Of a stretch of DNA of 64,000 bases, positions 1 through 24,478 are shown piece after piece (the stretch's first letter is position 1; each line of letters starts with the position of its first letter). Where the stretch lies: assembly GCA_963978895.1 (NCBI GenBank), contig OZ022242.1, forward strand, positions 25,275,424-25,339,423. Direction: 5' to 3'. This DNA comes from Erpobdella octoculata (lineage: Eukaryota > Annelida > Clitellata > Hirudinida > Erpobdellidae). The notes under the pieces were generated by a model. That model did not search any database, was not told the DNA's origin, and worked only from the letters and a program-made list of their open reading frames with translations. The translations under genes were made by a program, and so were the position numbers.

Positions 1-775
1 GTTCAACAGTCGATGACATGGAATGATTTTTGGCGTTACTCGCCCATCCACCTATCTTTCGTGATTAGAGCGATGTATGATCAACTGCCGACAGCTTCGA
101 ACTTAGTTAAGTGAGTAAAGCTTGAAAACAAAGCCTGCAAGCTGTGTGAGAAAACAGAAACTCTGATTCATATTCTCTCATGTTGTCCGTATGCTTTGGC
201 AAAGGGAAGATACACGTGGCGCCACAATGAGGTTCTAAGAGAGATACTGGGCATTATCAAGGAGAACTGCAGACTAGCCAATTCGATGCAGTTGTGCCCC
301 AGAAAAAAAGTTTATTTCTTGGGCCGCTGAAAGGCAACTACGACAAGAGAATCGTTGCTTGATGCGGCAAATGACTAGAGGATATCAGCAGACTTAAAAG
401 ATAACGACTGCTTTCCGGAATTGGTTCGCAGCAGCGGATTGAGACCGGACATTGTCATTTTTTCCAGTTTGGCCAAGAAGTTGCTGTTCATCGAACTAAC
501 AGTGCCATGGGAAAGCAACATGGAAGCCTCAAATATCTTGAAAGAAGAACCTTACAGAATCCTTGCCCAAGATTTGGAGCGTGCGGGATATAGAGTCGAG
601 ATTTTTCCAGTTGAAGTAGGCGCCAGGGGTTTAGCTGGTCGCTCACTCCTCAAAGTTGCTTGTGGCTCTCGGAATGTCGGGTCGGAAAAAAACTCAAGCT
701 ATCAAGAAAATAGCTGAAAGAGCAGAAACAGCTTTTTTTTGGATATGGATGCAAAGGAATGAAAAAGGAGATAAT
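1..775 (+). pseudogene. 3' end of an RLE-type non-LTR retrotransposon
   Basis: Decayed C-terminal part of a LINE protein. Around 130-230 a CxxC...HxxxxC knuckle can be read (CKLCEK...HILSCC), followed by the GRYTWRH segment common in this family. At 421-717 an open stretch holds RPDIVIFSS...FIELTVPWE, which looks like the PD..E motif of the restriction-like endonuclease that follows the reverse transcriptase in R2/NeSL/Hero-like elements, then the conserved VEVGARGLAGRSL block. Stops and frame changes before 421 show the copy is dead, and the reverse transcriptase would lie left of the window. Family rank within RLE LINEs is inference. Confidence 0.65.
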
Positions 776-839
776 AAATTTAAACAGCCACTTCTGGCTT
801 CCGTACGACAGTGTTAGCTCCACCTTTGTTTAAAAGTTC

Positions 840-1290
840 AGGGACGAAGTGGCGTTATCGTTATAACTATTACCACGGCAATGCCGGCGCAGTAGCAATT
901 GGTCGCTGCTATTGCCCCGGCGGTTCGACGTGATTACAATCGGTAAAATTGCTTGCTCTCCCTCTCCCGGTCGCTTTAACGATTGCAAATTTTTAAAATG
1001 CCTCCTTATTTTTTTGGCGCCCATTAAAAAAAGCGCCCGGGGACACATGTCTACCCCTGCTTTCCTGGTCGATTTCCCGCTTCCTGTCGCTTTCTCGTTT
1101 CTGCTTGCAAATTTTTAAAATGCCTGCTTAATTTTTTGGCGCCTCATAAAAATTGATTTCCCGCTTCCGGTCGCTTTCTCGTTCCTGATTGCTCTCCCGC
1201 TTCCGGTCGCTTTCTCGTTCCTGATTGCTCTCCCGCTTCCGGTCGCAAATTTTTAAAATGCCTGCCTAATTTTTTGGCGCCCCTTAAAAA
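840..1290. repeat. Composite repeat: CCGGCGG-satellite remnant plus CCGGTCGC-rich tract
   Basis: 840-950 carries a remnant of the ~55-bp GC-rich satellite seen at 23.4 and 28.3 kb (CGGCGG, CAGTAGCAATT, ACCG). 945-1290 is a Helitron-derived tract of repeated CTTCCGGTCGCTTTCTCG units and TGCAAATTTTTAAAATGCCT blocks. The same tract recurs at about 29085-29640, also just before MULE 3' exons, so the two regions are paralogous. No gene. Confidence 0.6.
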
Positions 1291-1309
1291 ATATTATTGT
1301 TTTTTTCAA

Positions 1310-2912
1310 CAGGAAGAAGAAGAAAATCCACCTTATCCCGACAATTGGACGCCAATTGCAATGGGAAATACTACAGAACGGCGAAAAACAATGACTCGGG
1401 AAGAGATGTTTACGGAGGCCCACCTCTTATTTCGTTCACTGGCCAACGCCATGCAGGATTTGTCAAAGCCCACGTATAAGAAGTACCTGGCAACATTTCG
1501 TGTTCTCCGAAATTGTACCCAACAAAAGAAAGATTTTCAAGTCAACCTAGGTAAATATTACATGTTATAAGGTAACTTTTTGTTATAAGCTATTAAAATA
1601 ATTTCGCTTTTCTAACAGTGGGTGACCTGTCTGTTGATCAATTGGCCTCAAGTGATGGTGTTCAAGTCAACCTAGGTAAATATTACATGTTATAAGGTAA
1701 CTTTTGTTATAAGCTATTAAAATAATTTCGCTTTTGGAGCAGTGGATAACGTGTCTGATCAATTGTGCTCAAGTGATGATCGTGTTCTCCAGGATTGTCA
1801 GAAGGAAAATGTTCAAGTCACCCTAGGTAAAAATTACATGTTATGAGGTAACTTTTTGTTATAAGCTATTAAAATAATTTTGCTTTTGGAGCAGTGGATC
1901 AGCCGGTTTAGCCGGTAAACAAGCGGCGGCGGTTGGATAAAGCTGACACTGAGCAACCGAACCAGCCATCGTAAGAATTGTCAGGACTCGAGCTTCCGGA
2001 AGGCCCAGAAAAACCCGCCGATTGGACCATTATAAGAAGCTGCCGCGAAAATTTTCAGCTATGCTGGAAAAAGAATGAAAAAAAACTAACCCATAAAAAC
2101 AAAGTTTTTATTATAAATCCTTTATATACGATCCTAGATTTTTAATTAATAATTCCTTTTACAGCCCAGAGCCAAATTCAAAAATTAAAAATCCGTTAAA
2201 ATTTGGTGTTTTTTGAAAAACTTAATTATACAATATCCGATCAAACTGAAATTTTGATAGATTCAATTGTCTCGCAGCCCAAGTCGATGTGCCAAATTTC
2301 AGCTCGATCGGATAACGGGAAGTGAGTTAATTTTGAGACTCAAAGTTTGTGACCGACAGACGGGAAGACAATCGAAAATAATATAAAGGATTTAAAAAGC
2401 GTAAGTTTCAAAATTTGAGTAAAAAAATCATTTTTGTTTTTAACTTTTTTTTTCTTCATTAGTGTTTCTTTCGTGGATTCTCGGTGAAGAGGAGGCTGGA
2501 AGGGTGGTGAAGGAGGGATGCCTCGTTGAAAGCGTGAGTTCGTTTATAGATGTCTCCACAGCCATAACAGAGCCGGAAGTGTCTGAACATCTTCCATTGT
2601 TCAAAGGCCTGTTTGCTGTGGATGCGTGGATCACAGTTTTAGAATTGAGTAAGTTAAAATAACTTTGAAATTGTGTTACAAGTAAACAACAGAAAACTAA
2701 TTTTTAATGTATTCAATTTTTACAGTAAAAAACGAAGAAGGAGCATCCAAACTACACCTGTAGAACGTGTCGAAGAGATGCAAACATAGGGGACATGATT
2801 ATATGTGACTGCTGCCTGCAGTGGGTGCATTTTTGTGCCAGAAAATTAATAAAACCAACTAGCAGGGCTTTTTTTTGCACCCACTGTCGTGGCAGTTACA
2901 AAATGATTTGAT
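1310..2912 (+). pseudogene. MULE transposase, 3' exons only (copy A)
   Basis: Collinear with the 3' half of the MULE at 26.4-27.5 kb. Exon to 1550 reads PDNWTPIAMGN...FRSLANAMQDL and ends CCTAG|GTAAAT. Then come two short phase-1 exons, 1619-1675 and 1743-1826, each followed by a nearly identical intron; the exon from 1895 (KRRR basic patch); 2460-2650 (WILGEEEAGRVV...DAWITVLELS); and about 2725-2912, a PHD-like zinc finger with CRTC, CDCCLQWVHFC and a terminal CTHC pair. The transposase core and SWIM finger are absent. Frameshifts near 1960-2080 and at the start of the last exon show it is not functional. Confidence 0.65.
2087..2400. repeat. Unclassified insertion inside MULE copy A
   Basis: About 310 bp absent from the corresponding position of the 26.8-27.1 kb copy. 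It ends with a run (cagacgggaagacaatcg, then ataatataaaggattt) also present at 29680-29715, so the same insertion ends in copy C. No reading frame; possibly a LINE 3' end. Confidence 0.4.
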
Positions 2913-3169
2913 TTGTTTTATTATTATTAATATTATTATTATTATTATTGTTGTTGTTGTTGATACAAACTTTTCTGTTTGTCTTTTAGATTTGCAAATC
3001 AAGTTTACTTGAAATAAAAGTTTCTTTTGAAAAACTCATTTTTTTCTTTACTTGTTTCATATCAACTGGTTTTGTGCCAGACTAGTAATAAAAAGTGTAC
3101 TCATGCAATTAGTTGTAATTTTTTTATTCTTGTTAAATTAATTAAGTTAAATTTATTTACACTATAATG

Positions 3170-3590
3170 AAAAAAAATTGTCTAAACCTGTAGCACAACC
3201 ACACCATAATGACTGGTCGATGTACAGTTACGTCACGATGACAGCGACGAAATCACCAAAGCAGTTTTTTCAAGCCCGAAAGCGTAACGGGGAAGGGCAA
3301 ACAGATATTTGCAGGCGCTAGTTAATGACGCAAAAAAACTTATACTATTCCAGAAGCGTCGACGCAATCTCACTAAAGCTTCTATTTTCCTAGCAAGTGG
3401 CGTAGTTGGTTCACCTTTATATATTTGCATATCACTCTATCTCTAACTTCTTAACATCTCTCTATTTGAGAAGCCTGTTCTCATAAGTTATTCTAGTCCT
3501 AGTCGCTGATTCTGGTTGTCCTAAAAAATATTCATTAGAAAATAATTATAAAAAAAACCGGCGTGGTTCTGCAAATTATCAGTGTTGTTT
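3170..3590. repeat. MULE 3' flank shared by two copies
   Basis: About 400 bp nearly identical to 27740-28160, including tgactggtcgatgtac, gacagcgacgaaatcac and gagaagcctgttctcataag. It follows the PHD-like exon in both places, so it is probably the MULE 3' UTR and terminal region. I saw no convincing terminal inverted repeat. Confidence 0.5.
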
Positions 3591-3745
3591 CAGTTAAGCG
3601 TAACTTTAACTGAATTTGGTCTAATAACTGAAAAAGGAGATTTAAGTTAAGTACTAACTGAAACTTTAACTGAAAAATAATATTAACTTTAATTGTAATA
3701 CTAATAGTAAAAAAAAGTAGTAACTGTAATACAAACTGAAAAAAA
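3590..3745. repeat. TAACTGAAA-type simple repeat
   Basis: Degenerate repeats of TAACTGAAA/TAACTGTAA. Similar tracts lie at 6838-6900 and 23195-23285; the first two bracket the LINE at 3.9-6.5 kb, suggesting that LINE was inserted into such a tract. Confidence 0.5.
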
Positions 3746-3879
3746 AATGTTTTCGGAAAATCCAATACAGAATTGCGCCAAAATTTTATTTCTTTGTTTT
3801 TATTTGGTAACCGGACCCACTCGTGTCTTTTATCTCTACTATGATTTGCTTTTTTTATTACTTTATTTGCATTTAACGA

Positions 3880-4775
3880 CGTATGAACAATGCCATATTC
3901 TTGTCGTTGGAGATATCAACATTCACTTGGACAAACCGGATGATGTATGGACAATGAAATTCAACACGATCGTGGATTGCTTCGGCCTTGTCCAGAATAT
4001 TTCTTCACCAACCCACAAAGCCGGACATACCTTAGACGTTGTCATCACGAAGGACCCAGCTCAGTCATCTTCTGTTGCTTGTGAAGTGTATGTTCCATCT
4101 GTGTCCGATCATTCTCTCATCATTTCAAGACTGCCACTCATGAAACCAATTCCTGTATCACTAATGGTAACAGGCAGGGCATGGAAGACCTTTGATCGTG
4201 ATCTTTTTTTACAGGATCTCAAATCAAGCAAACTCTGCACTGAGGACAGCAGCTGGAGCGGCCTTGGACCGGATGAAATGGCTACGATGTACAACAGAAT
4301 ACTGACCGATCTTGTTGAGAAGCATGCTCCACGTCGGTCAGCCTTGAGAAATTATCGTCCGATCACTCCATGGTTCAATACTGCTTGCGGCGAGCAGAAA
4401 CGAAAAGCTCGTTCTCTTGAAAGAATTTACAGAAGAACCCGACTGATCTCTGACCGTGATAAATGGGTTGCGCAGTTACGTTTTTGCCAGGATTTTTATA
4501 GGAGAGCACAGGATGCGTACTGGCAAAATACGATTGCGGAGAGTGCAGGAAACGCAAGCAAGCTGTGGAGAGATTTGTCTGCCGTGATGGGAAAGAAACG
4601 ATCTTTCATTCTTCAGGATGGTCTGACTGCAGAGCAATTCATGAGCTCTTTTGAGAAGAGGTCACGGACGTCCGAGCGTCTACCCTTGATTCGGATACGC
4701 CTGAGTTCAACACCTTCTCTGGAGAACGTTTCAGCAATTTTGCGACTCTTACTAAGGATGACGTCAAGGACCTAA
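3880..4775 (+). pseudogene. L2/CR1-like LINE, apurinic-type endonuclease half
   Basis: Open frame with the C-terminal half of an endonuclease/exonuclease/phosphatase domain: VVGDINIHLD (metal-binding GD-N), THKAGHTLDVVIT and SDHSLIISR, the catalytic SDH signature. A connecting region rich in basic residues follows and leads into the reverse transcriptase. The N-terminal third of the endonuclease is missing: sequence before 3880 does not match the family, so the copy is 5'-truncated. The frame is lost at about 4650, where one base appears to have been deleted; the RT frame continues from there. Confidence 0.8.
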
Positions 4776-6334
4776 TTAGGAACTCTCCAAACAAGTCATG
4801 TGGTCTAGACCCGGCGCCAACATGGCTCATCAAAGAATTTTCAGAAACCTTGTCCCCATTTGTTACAGATCTGTTTAATAAATCGTTGGACACTGGTCAC
4901 TTTCCGGTCCCATTCAGAGTGGCCGAGGTCACGCCAATCTTGAAAAAATCTACGCTGGATGTTTCTCTGCCTGCCAGTTATCGCCCAGTTTCGAATCTTC
5001 AGTTCATCTCTAAGGTTTTGGAACGGGTAGTTAACAAACAAATTCAACATCACCTGGATGGACACAACCTTCTACCGGAGCATCAGTCTGCCTATCGGAG
5101 GTGCCGTTCGACGGAAACTGCATTGCTCAAGGTTACTTCGGATGTTCTCTTGGCAACCGATCGAGGGATGGTAACACTGCTCGCTATGCTCGATCTCAGC
5201 GCTGCATTCGATTGCGTTGATCATGGAATCCTCGTGACCAGATTGGAGCGTACATTTGGCATTGATTCTGTTGCTCTTCGGTGGATCGGTTCGTATCTTT
5301 GCGATCGGAGGCAGTGTGTTCGTTATGGAGGTATCCTTTCTGGTTGGTCCTCGATTGTGTGTGGTGTTCCACAAGGTTCAATTCTAGGACCGCTATTCTT
5401 CATTGCATACACTTCAGATGTTTTTGCCCTGGTTGCTCAACGTGGTTTCAATATTCATGGTTATGCTGATGATCTACAAATCTACGATCATTGCGGCACT
5501 GAGAGTATCGGTGTGCTCGCGGACAGATTGGACGGCTGCGTTTCGGAGATAATGGAATGGATGAAATGCAATCGACTAAAGTTAAATGCCTCTAAGACAG
5601 AGGTCATTCTACTGGGATCCTCTAGACGTCGGTTGCACTGCACCTTTGACGAGATCAATATAGCTGGAAACATCATTCGTCTTGTCGATAGGGTTCGCAA
5701 TCTTGGGGTCATCATAGATTCTCAACTGACTTTCAGCGAACACGTTGCAAAATTGGTCAACACCAGTTACTACCATCTACGACAGATGAGGTCAGTTCGC
5801 AAATCCCTCACGGTCGATTCTTCGCATGCACTTGCCCGCGCTTTGATCTTGTCTAGACTTGATTATTGTAATTGTCTACTCAGTGGAATACCGGATCTGT
5901 TAATGAGGCGGCTTGATGGTGTCATGCGTGCCACGGCTAGGCTGATTCTCCGATTGCCTCGATACGGTCATGTCACTAAAGCGATTCACGACCGACTACA
6001 CTGGCTGAACATGCAGGCGCGTATCGACTTCAAGCTATCTCTCACTGCGTACCGATGCCTCCATGGTTCTGCGCCGTCATACCTCTCCGGTCTGTGCATT
6101 CCGGTGACTCAGTTTCCTGGCCGATCTCACCTTCGCTCGGCTTCTTCCGGTCAGCTTCTTGTTCCTTCCTGCGCAACCAGGACGTTTGGACCGAGGGCTT
6201 TCGCAGTTTCTTGTCCAACTACCTGGAACAATCTACCGATTGAACTTACCGATCCGGCGTGTGTCGATAGCGTTTATGTTTTTAGGAAACGACTTAAAAC
6301 TCATTTTTTTCTTCGTATGACGAACGGATATTGA
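4655..6334 (+). pseudogene. L2/CR1-like LINE reverse transcriptase
   Basis: Long open frame continuing the 3.9 kb LINE after its frameshift. RT motifs in order: SYRPVSNLQFISKVLERVV, HQSAYRRCRSTETALL, LLAMLDLSAAFDCVDH, CGVPQGSILGPLFF and the catalytic GYADDLQIY at about 5459. The C-terminus has the TWNNLPIEL...FRKRLKTHFF block typical of L2/CR1-like elements, and the stop is followed by a short UTR and an (AAT)n tail. Apart from the frameshift near 4650 and the 5' truncation the protein is undamaged, so this is a fairly young copy. No RNase H domain. Confidence 0.85.
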
Positions 6335-6426
6335 CCCTTTTTGTTTCTGATGTGTGATTCTGTTCGTTCGTTTATTTTGGCACTGCCGCCTCGTGCTCTG
6401 AGAAATTTTTCTTTTTAGAGAGCACG

Positions 6427-6457
6427 TTAAATAATAATAATAATAATAATAATAATG
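6427..6457 (+). repeat. (AAT)n 3' tail of the LINE
   Basis: About ten AAT units directly after the 3' UTR. L2/CR1-like elements end in short tandem repeats instead of poly(A); this marks the 3' boundary of the LINE. Confidence 0.8.
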
Positions 6458-6474
6458 TTAAAATTAAATTCTGG

Positions 6475-6835
6475 CCGAAAACAAGAAAATGGAGTTTGGC
6501 GTTATTTAAGTTACGAACCCTCTACTGATAAAAGCCGGTGCAACGTTTGGGAGAAAAAGATTCGGAAGCTCACGTGGTCGAAACTTGCGTAGCTCTGTTG
6601 AAAAGTAAATCATCTAAGTCATAGACATGAGGAAGTGGCAAAAAAACTTAAGGTTTTGGAGACAAATCGCAAAAAGCTAAAGGCCAAGCGCAAACTTATC
6701 GAAAATGATATAGGAAACACGGTTAACCAGAATAACGCACTGCTTTTATTAACCAAAAAAGAATGGAATTTAGATGCACAAGAAGTGAAACTGAGAGAGC
6801 GTTTGCTTAGTAATATCAGTACTGGGTTATATTAA
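6475..6835 (+). pseudogene. BED-type zinc-finger fragment (hAT-derived)
   Basis: Reads GVWRYLSYEPSTDKSRCNVW, matching the start of a BED finger with the second cysteine changed to tryptophan, then after a disrupted stretch SHRHEEVAKKLKVLE, the distal histidines running into a basic coiled region. BED fingers form the N-terminal DNA-binding part of many hAT transposases. No catalytic part follows, so this is an orphan N-terminal fragment. Confidence 0.5.
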
Positions 6836-6839
6836 TAAC

Positions 6840-8845
6840 TGATATACTAACTGTAATAGTAACTGAAAAAATTATTAACTCTAATATTAACTGGAACAAA
6901 TAAAAACAAGCAAATTAAAAACGAATTTTTAAAACCCAATGCTTTTATATGAGTTATAACAATTTAAAAGTCGCGAATCACGACACAAGACCATATATAT
7001 AGAATAGATATATCGGCCCGCCTGTTGTTAAGGAAGGCTTTTAGCGAGGCAGCCTAGTAGACCGTAGATACGAAACGAAGAACTGATAGTTACAACCGTA
7101 TAGTAACTTAATCAAGTATTTTTTTAATAGAAAAAAAAGAATTTTTTATGTACAAAATAAATTTTTAACTTTATAAAAATTAACAAATTTTTTTTATAAA
7201 AATTTCAGTTGACATTGAATTTTATTTAGTTCGATGGTCTATTTATGTCTATTTAACGTCGCCTGTGTTATCGGTAAATTAGAATTGTATATTTCTTATG
7301 TCGGATATCGCGTTAAATTAAAATAAAGCTCATATCAACTACTTTTAGCTATAAGAAATCGACGCTTCTGTTTCTTACAAACCGGAGTTTAGTCTCCGCT
7401 GTCGTACCAGAACGTTATAAACTATTAAATACTATTACCAAGGTCCAAGGTCGACCAAGGAAGTGGGCGCCGTTAGCCGGGGCAATAAATTAAGCGGTAA
7501 AATTGCTACTGAGCCGGCGCTTTTGCCAAAACAATTGATTCTTTGATTAATTGATAAAGATGTACATATTTTCTAAAGGGTTAGAGGTAGGGTTAGGGCC
7601 GTTAGGGGGTAATCCTGCAGTATAGCGTCCTGAACCGATTTCGATGAAAAATGGCCGGTTTTTTAACGTAAATGATATTTAAAACATCAATAAGGGAAAT
7701 AAAGACTAATTACAACATAAATAACTGAAAAAAAAACAAAAATTATAGCACTTTAGAACATTTATAAATTACTCCCGAAGTTAACGTAGTTCCTGATGAA
7801 GATCTATTTGTCAATAGCGATAGAAATTGAAATGAAATCTGAAGACTTATATTTTATTAAATGAAATCTGAAGACTTATATTTTATTTTTTTTCTTTCAA
7901 TGAGATTGATTTTGTGTTTTCTGTTTGTGGTTTATTCTCATTTTTATTATTTACTATAAGGATATCCCCTAGATGGGAAGTAATTCCCTTGGGAGACTCC
8001 TTTTGGGTGATGTTTATTTTGTTGTACTTTTTCTTGTGATCTGTTTTTTTTGCTTATCATCATTCCAATAAACAAATTAAACCAAATAAACCAAACCAAA
8101 AAAAAAGAAGTGAACAGTAGGAATAAAGGTAATAAAAATTCAACACATTTAAAAAAAAATAGACAATTTAGGAAAAAAATTTTGGAAGTAAAAAATTGAA
8201 AAATATTAGTTTGCTTTAGAAGTACGAGTTGCGTAAACCGCTCCATGTCTAAAACCGTTTCTTTAAATGCGGCGCTTTATGTCAAATTGCCTTAAGAAAA
8301 ATTAAAAAAAACATTGAAAACAATAAATTAGCAACAGAACACCAAGAAAAATTGAAATAATATCAAAGTAAAAGTACTTGGCGACTTGGCTGTCTTTGGT
8401 ACGGTTTCTATCATATATCTTGGAGCAGAAATTTTGCGTTTTTAGAGGTCATGTGGCTAGCAGAATCGTTTGGAGAGCGAAAGAGCGAGCGAAAAAGCGA
8501 CCAGGAAGAGAAGAGCAATCGGGAGCGGGAATGCGGCCGGGAGCGGGAAAACTAGCTAGTCATAGATAAATTTCCACTCAGCGCTCTCTCAGGGCAATAG
8601 CAGCGACCTACCAGAACCAGATGGATGTTGCTCGTAGTTATCTTTCTGTCTTATTACTTACTCACATTTGTAATTATCGCAACTAATATTTAGTTAGTTT
8701 AAAAGTTGTTTAATTAGCAGAAGTATTTATTAGTTTTTGATTATCTTAATTGAATTTATCACTTGCAGTCCTGAACTGTATTGGTATGAGTCTCACATCA
8801 TCTCATTTAAATAAATGATACTACAGTTTTACTGCAATTCATAAA
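6840..8845. other. Gene-free AT-rich stretch with repeat fragments
   Basis: No supportable gene. 7326-7425 is about 90 bp (ctttttgctataag-like, accggagtttagtctccgct) that recurs at 32085-32175. 7575-7605 has a few degenerate GGGTTAG units, too few to call telomeric. 8460-8560 resembles the Helitron minisatellite (gagcgggaa units). Confidence 0.5.
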
Positions 8846-8849
8846 GTGT

Positions 8850-8855
8850 TTTATT
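8850..8855 (-). terminator. Poly(A) signal AATAAA of the THAP9-like gene
   Basis: AATAAA on the minus strand about 70 bp after the stop codon, in TTCAATAATAAAACAC. A plausible cleavage signal by position only. Confidence 0.45.
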
Positions 8856-8923
8856 ATTGAAGAGAAAAACCAAGAAAAATATTTTATATTAACTTTTATT
8901 GACCTGTCAGTATAACGAATCGA

Positions 8924-22221
<13,298 letters not shown>

Positions 22222-22317
22222 TTTATATTTTTATAGAAGATTCGAAAGTGAAAGAACAGAACAGACGAAACAAAAATAGAACTTGAAACGGCGCGAAAGG
22301 AACCAAACAACAAAGGA

Positions 22318-22445
22318 ACCAAAAATAGATTAATACAAATAATGAATATTCATGTGACCAAAAAGACTCTAAATCGTTTTTTCGGAGGCCATCTTGGCAT
22401 CTCGCTCAGAACCTGCTCATCTCCGATATATTTATTCTATATATA
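22318..22445 (+). repeat. Short copy of a LINE segment
   Basis: About 125 bp matching 32176-32300 (accaaaaatagattaatac, catcttggcatctc, gctcatctccgatata), i.e. the stretch just before the LINE C-terminal frame at 32.3 kb. It lies immediately upstream of the THAP9-like gene start. Confidence 0.7.
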
Positions 22446-23335
22446 TGCACAAGACCTACCACGCTAGGCACTGAAAACATGATGCATACAGATAACGTGA
22501 AGCTGAGAGATGAGTAAGCGTCAAACGTTAATGCTGTCTAATTTATAAGAGCTATGAATTCCTATTAACTTTATATGACAATTATTATCACGCTATTTAT
22601 TTGTTTATATAGATTATTTTTGACAAGTAATCTTAATTAATAATAATGAACTGATATTACTGATTACTGTCATTCAGTTGAATGTAACTCAAAACCACGA
22701 CACAGTCCACTAGTCAACCAGTCAGATCAAATTGCCTTTTAATCTGCCCAACCATGATAATGATAATTGACAAATTAATTAATCCTTAGCTGATTATCAT
22801 AAAAAAACTTACTCTCTATTTATTCATAGAAAACTAGGTCTCCAAGCCAGTCCAAGCACCTAATGTTGAGTTGAATAAACAAACCGCTTTACTTGACTAG
22901 CTTCACAATTCCCTTGGCAAACTTCCAGACTACCACATCATGTTAAATAAACAACTTAGCTAGCTTCCCATGAGACAAATTTTATTCAATTTGCGGTTTC
23001 TTGTTTATTGTAAAACTAATAATTGAATATTGCATTGTCTTCTATTTTGAGCATGTATGCAAAATTTGAAAAAAATCTATCATCAGGAAGTGACTCAAAA
23101 ATTGATTGCAAGATTTGAAACAGACAGAGAAACAAACAGACAGACAGAGAAACAAACAGAGACGACGAGTAGATAAAAGCATTGAGAAAAATTAACTTCA
23201 ACTGTAATACTAACTAAAAAATATTAAATTGGCTAACTTTAACTGATACTCTAACTGAAAAACCCTAACTGAAACAACACTGCAAATTATTCATAAAAAA
23301 TTATTTTTATTAAAAAAACCGCCGTGGTCCTGCAA
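22446..23335. other. Gene-free stretch upstream of the THAP9-like gene
   Basis: AT-rich, no gene. 23100-23165 has short cagacagagaaacaaa repeats, and 23195-23285 the TAACTGAAA-type repeat. I could not identify a promoter. Confidence 0.5.
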
Positions 23336-23374
23336 AATAATCAGAAAAAAATTATTACAAAAATGACCGCCAAC

Positions 23375-23820
23375 ACACATTTCATGCCGGAACAATAGCA
23401 ATTTTACCGATTATTGCCACGGCGGCACGGCGGTACTGCCGGCTCAGTAGCAACACATTTCATGCCGGCACAATAGCAATTTTACCAATTATTGCCACGG
23501 CGGTACTGCAGGCTCAGTAGCAATTTTACCGATTATTGCCACGGCAGTACTGCCGGCACATTAGCAATTTTACCGATTTTTTCACCGGCGGTACTGCCGG
23601 CTCAGTAGCAATTTTACCTATTATATCACCGGCGAGAATGCCGGCTCAGTAACAATTTCACCGGCGGTACTGCCGCCGGCTCAGTAGCAATTTTACCGAT
23701 TATTTCACCGGCGGTACTGCCGCCGGCTCAGTAGCAATTTTACCGATTATTTCACCGGCGGTACTGCCGCCGGCTCAGTAGTAATTTTACCGATTATTTC
23801 CACGGCAAACCGCCGGGGCA
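23375..23820. repeat. GC-rich ~55-bp tandem repeat, array 1
   Basis: About eight units of 45-60 bp built from CAGTAGCAATTTTACCGATT, ATTTCACCGGCGGTACTG and CCGCCGGCT. The CCGGCGG/CCGCCGG parts are self-complementary. A second array is at 28250-28545 and a remnant at 870-950. Confidence 0.8.
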
Positions 23821-24125
23821 ATGTAAGGCTGTAAGAATAGGTCCAAGATCAACATCAGTGCATATTGTTAATGATCTACTATCGGTTCCTAATTGGCAGA
23901 AATTTCACTCCTTTCTTGCATTCAGCGCCAGGCGTGTTCAACATTTGTGATAAATTTTGATTGTCTGTTGTGTATTGCAGCTGAAGAAAGTGTAGTTAAG
24001 TTAAATTTTATACTAGCCGGGTACCCGGTGTTTTAAAGGTTTTCCTATCGTTTTTCTCGCTCCCGTTTCCTACCTCGCTTGCTCTCCCGGCCCCGGTCGC
24101 TTTCCCGCTTCCGGTTGCTTTCTTT
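23820..24125. repeat. Left copy of a direct repeat flanking MULE 1, ending in a Helitron 3' end
   Basis: taaggctgtaagaatagg through gctgaagaaagtgtagtta recurs at 28819-29000. It continues into a minus-oriented Helitron terminus (ctag at 24013-24016, then ccgggtacccggtg), also present in decayed form at 29010-29110. The repeats therefore bracket 24125-28800, which contains the MULE. Confidence 0.7.
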
Positions 24126-24425
24126 TGTATCACCTTATTTTTAAGGACAAAAAGACTGTGGAAAGCCACAATAAAAAAAAAGGTAGTTTGAAGATTGACC
24201 CAACGAAGTGGAAAGTTCACTCTGCTCTAATTGCCTGCTCGCATCATGGAGAGCATAGAGACCGGTCTACAGGAAAAAAAAGTAATCAAGAATGTATATG
24301 CCTGTGGGTGCCCGTTTCAGTTCTATGTTTCTTTCAACCGCTACGATCAGAAATATAGAGTTCTGTCTTGTACTCTGCAACACGAAGGACATCCAATCTC
24401 GGATGCGCACAGACATATAGAGTGA
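24125..24425 (+). pseudogene. MULE 1: FAR1-like DNA-binding exon
   Basis: Reads FKDKKTVESHNKKKGSLKID, then ACGCPFQFYVSFNRYDQKYR and SCTLQHEGHPISD: the Cys-Cys...His-x-His arrangement of FAR1/WRKY-GCM1-like fingers found at the N-terminus of MULE transposases. A frameshift sits in an A8 run at about 24281-24288 and splits the finger across two frames. Confidence 0.65.
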
Positions 24426-24478
24426 AAGGGTAAAAAACTTTTTATTTACATTTTCTTACTAATCACACTCTCCATAAG

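Noticed and set aside
7575..7605. Telomeric repeat
   Set aside because: Only a few imperfect GGGTTAG-like units in unique sequence.
23195..23285. CRISPR-like or structured array
   Set aside because: Irregular TAACTGAAA simple repeat without spacers of constant length, in a eukaryotic context.
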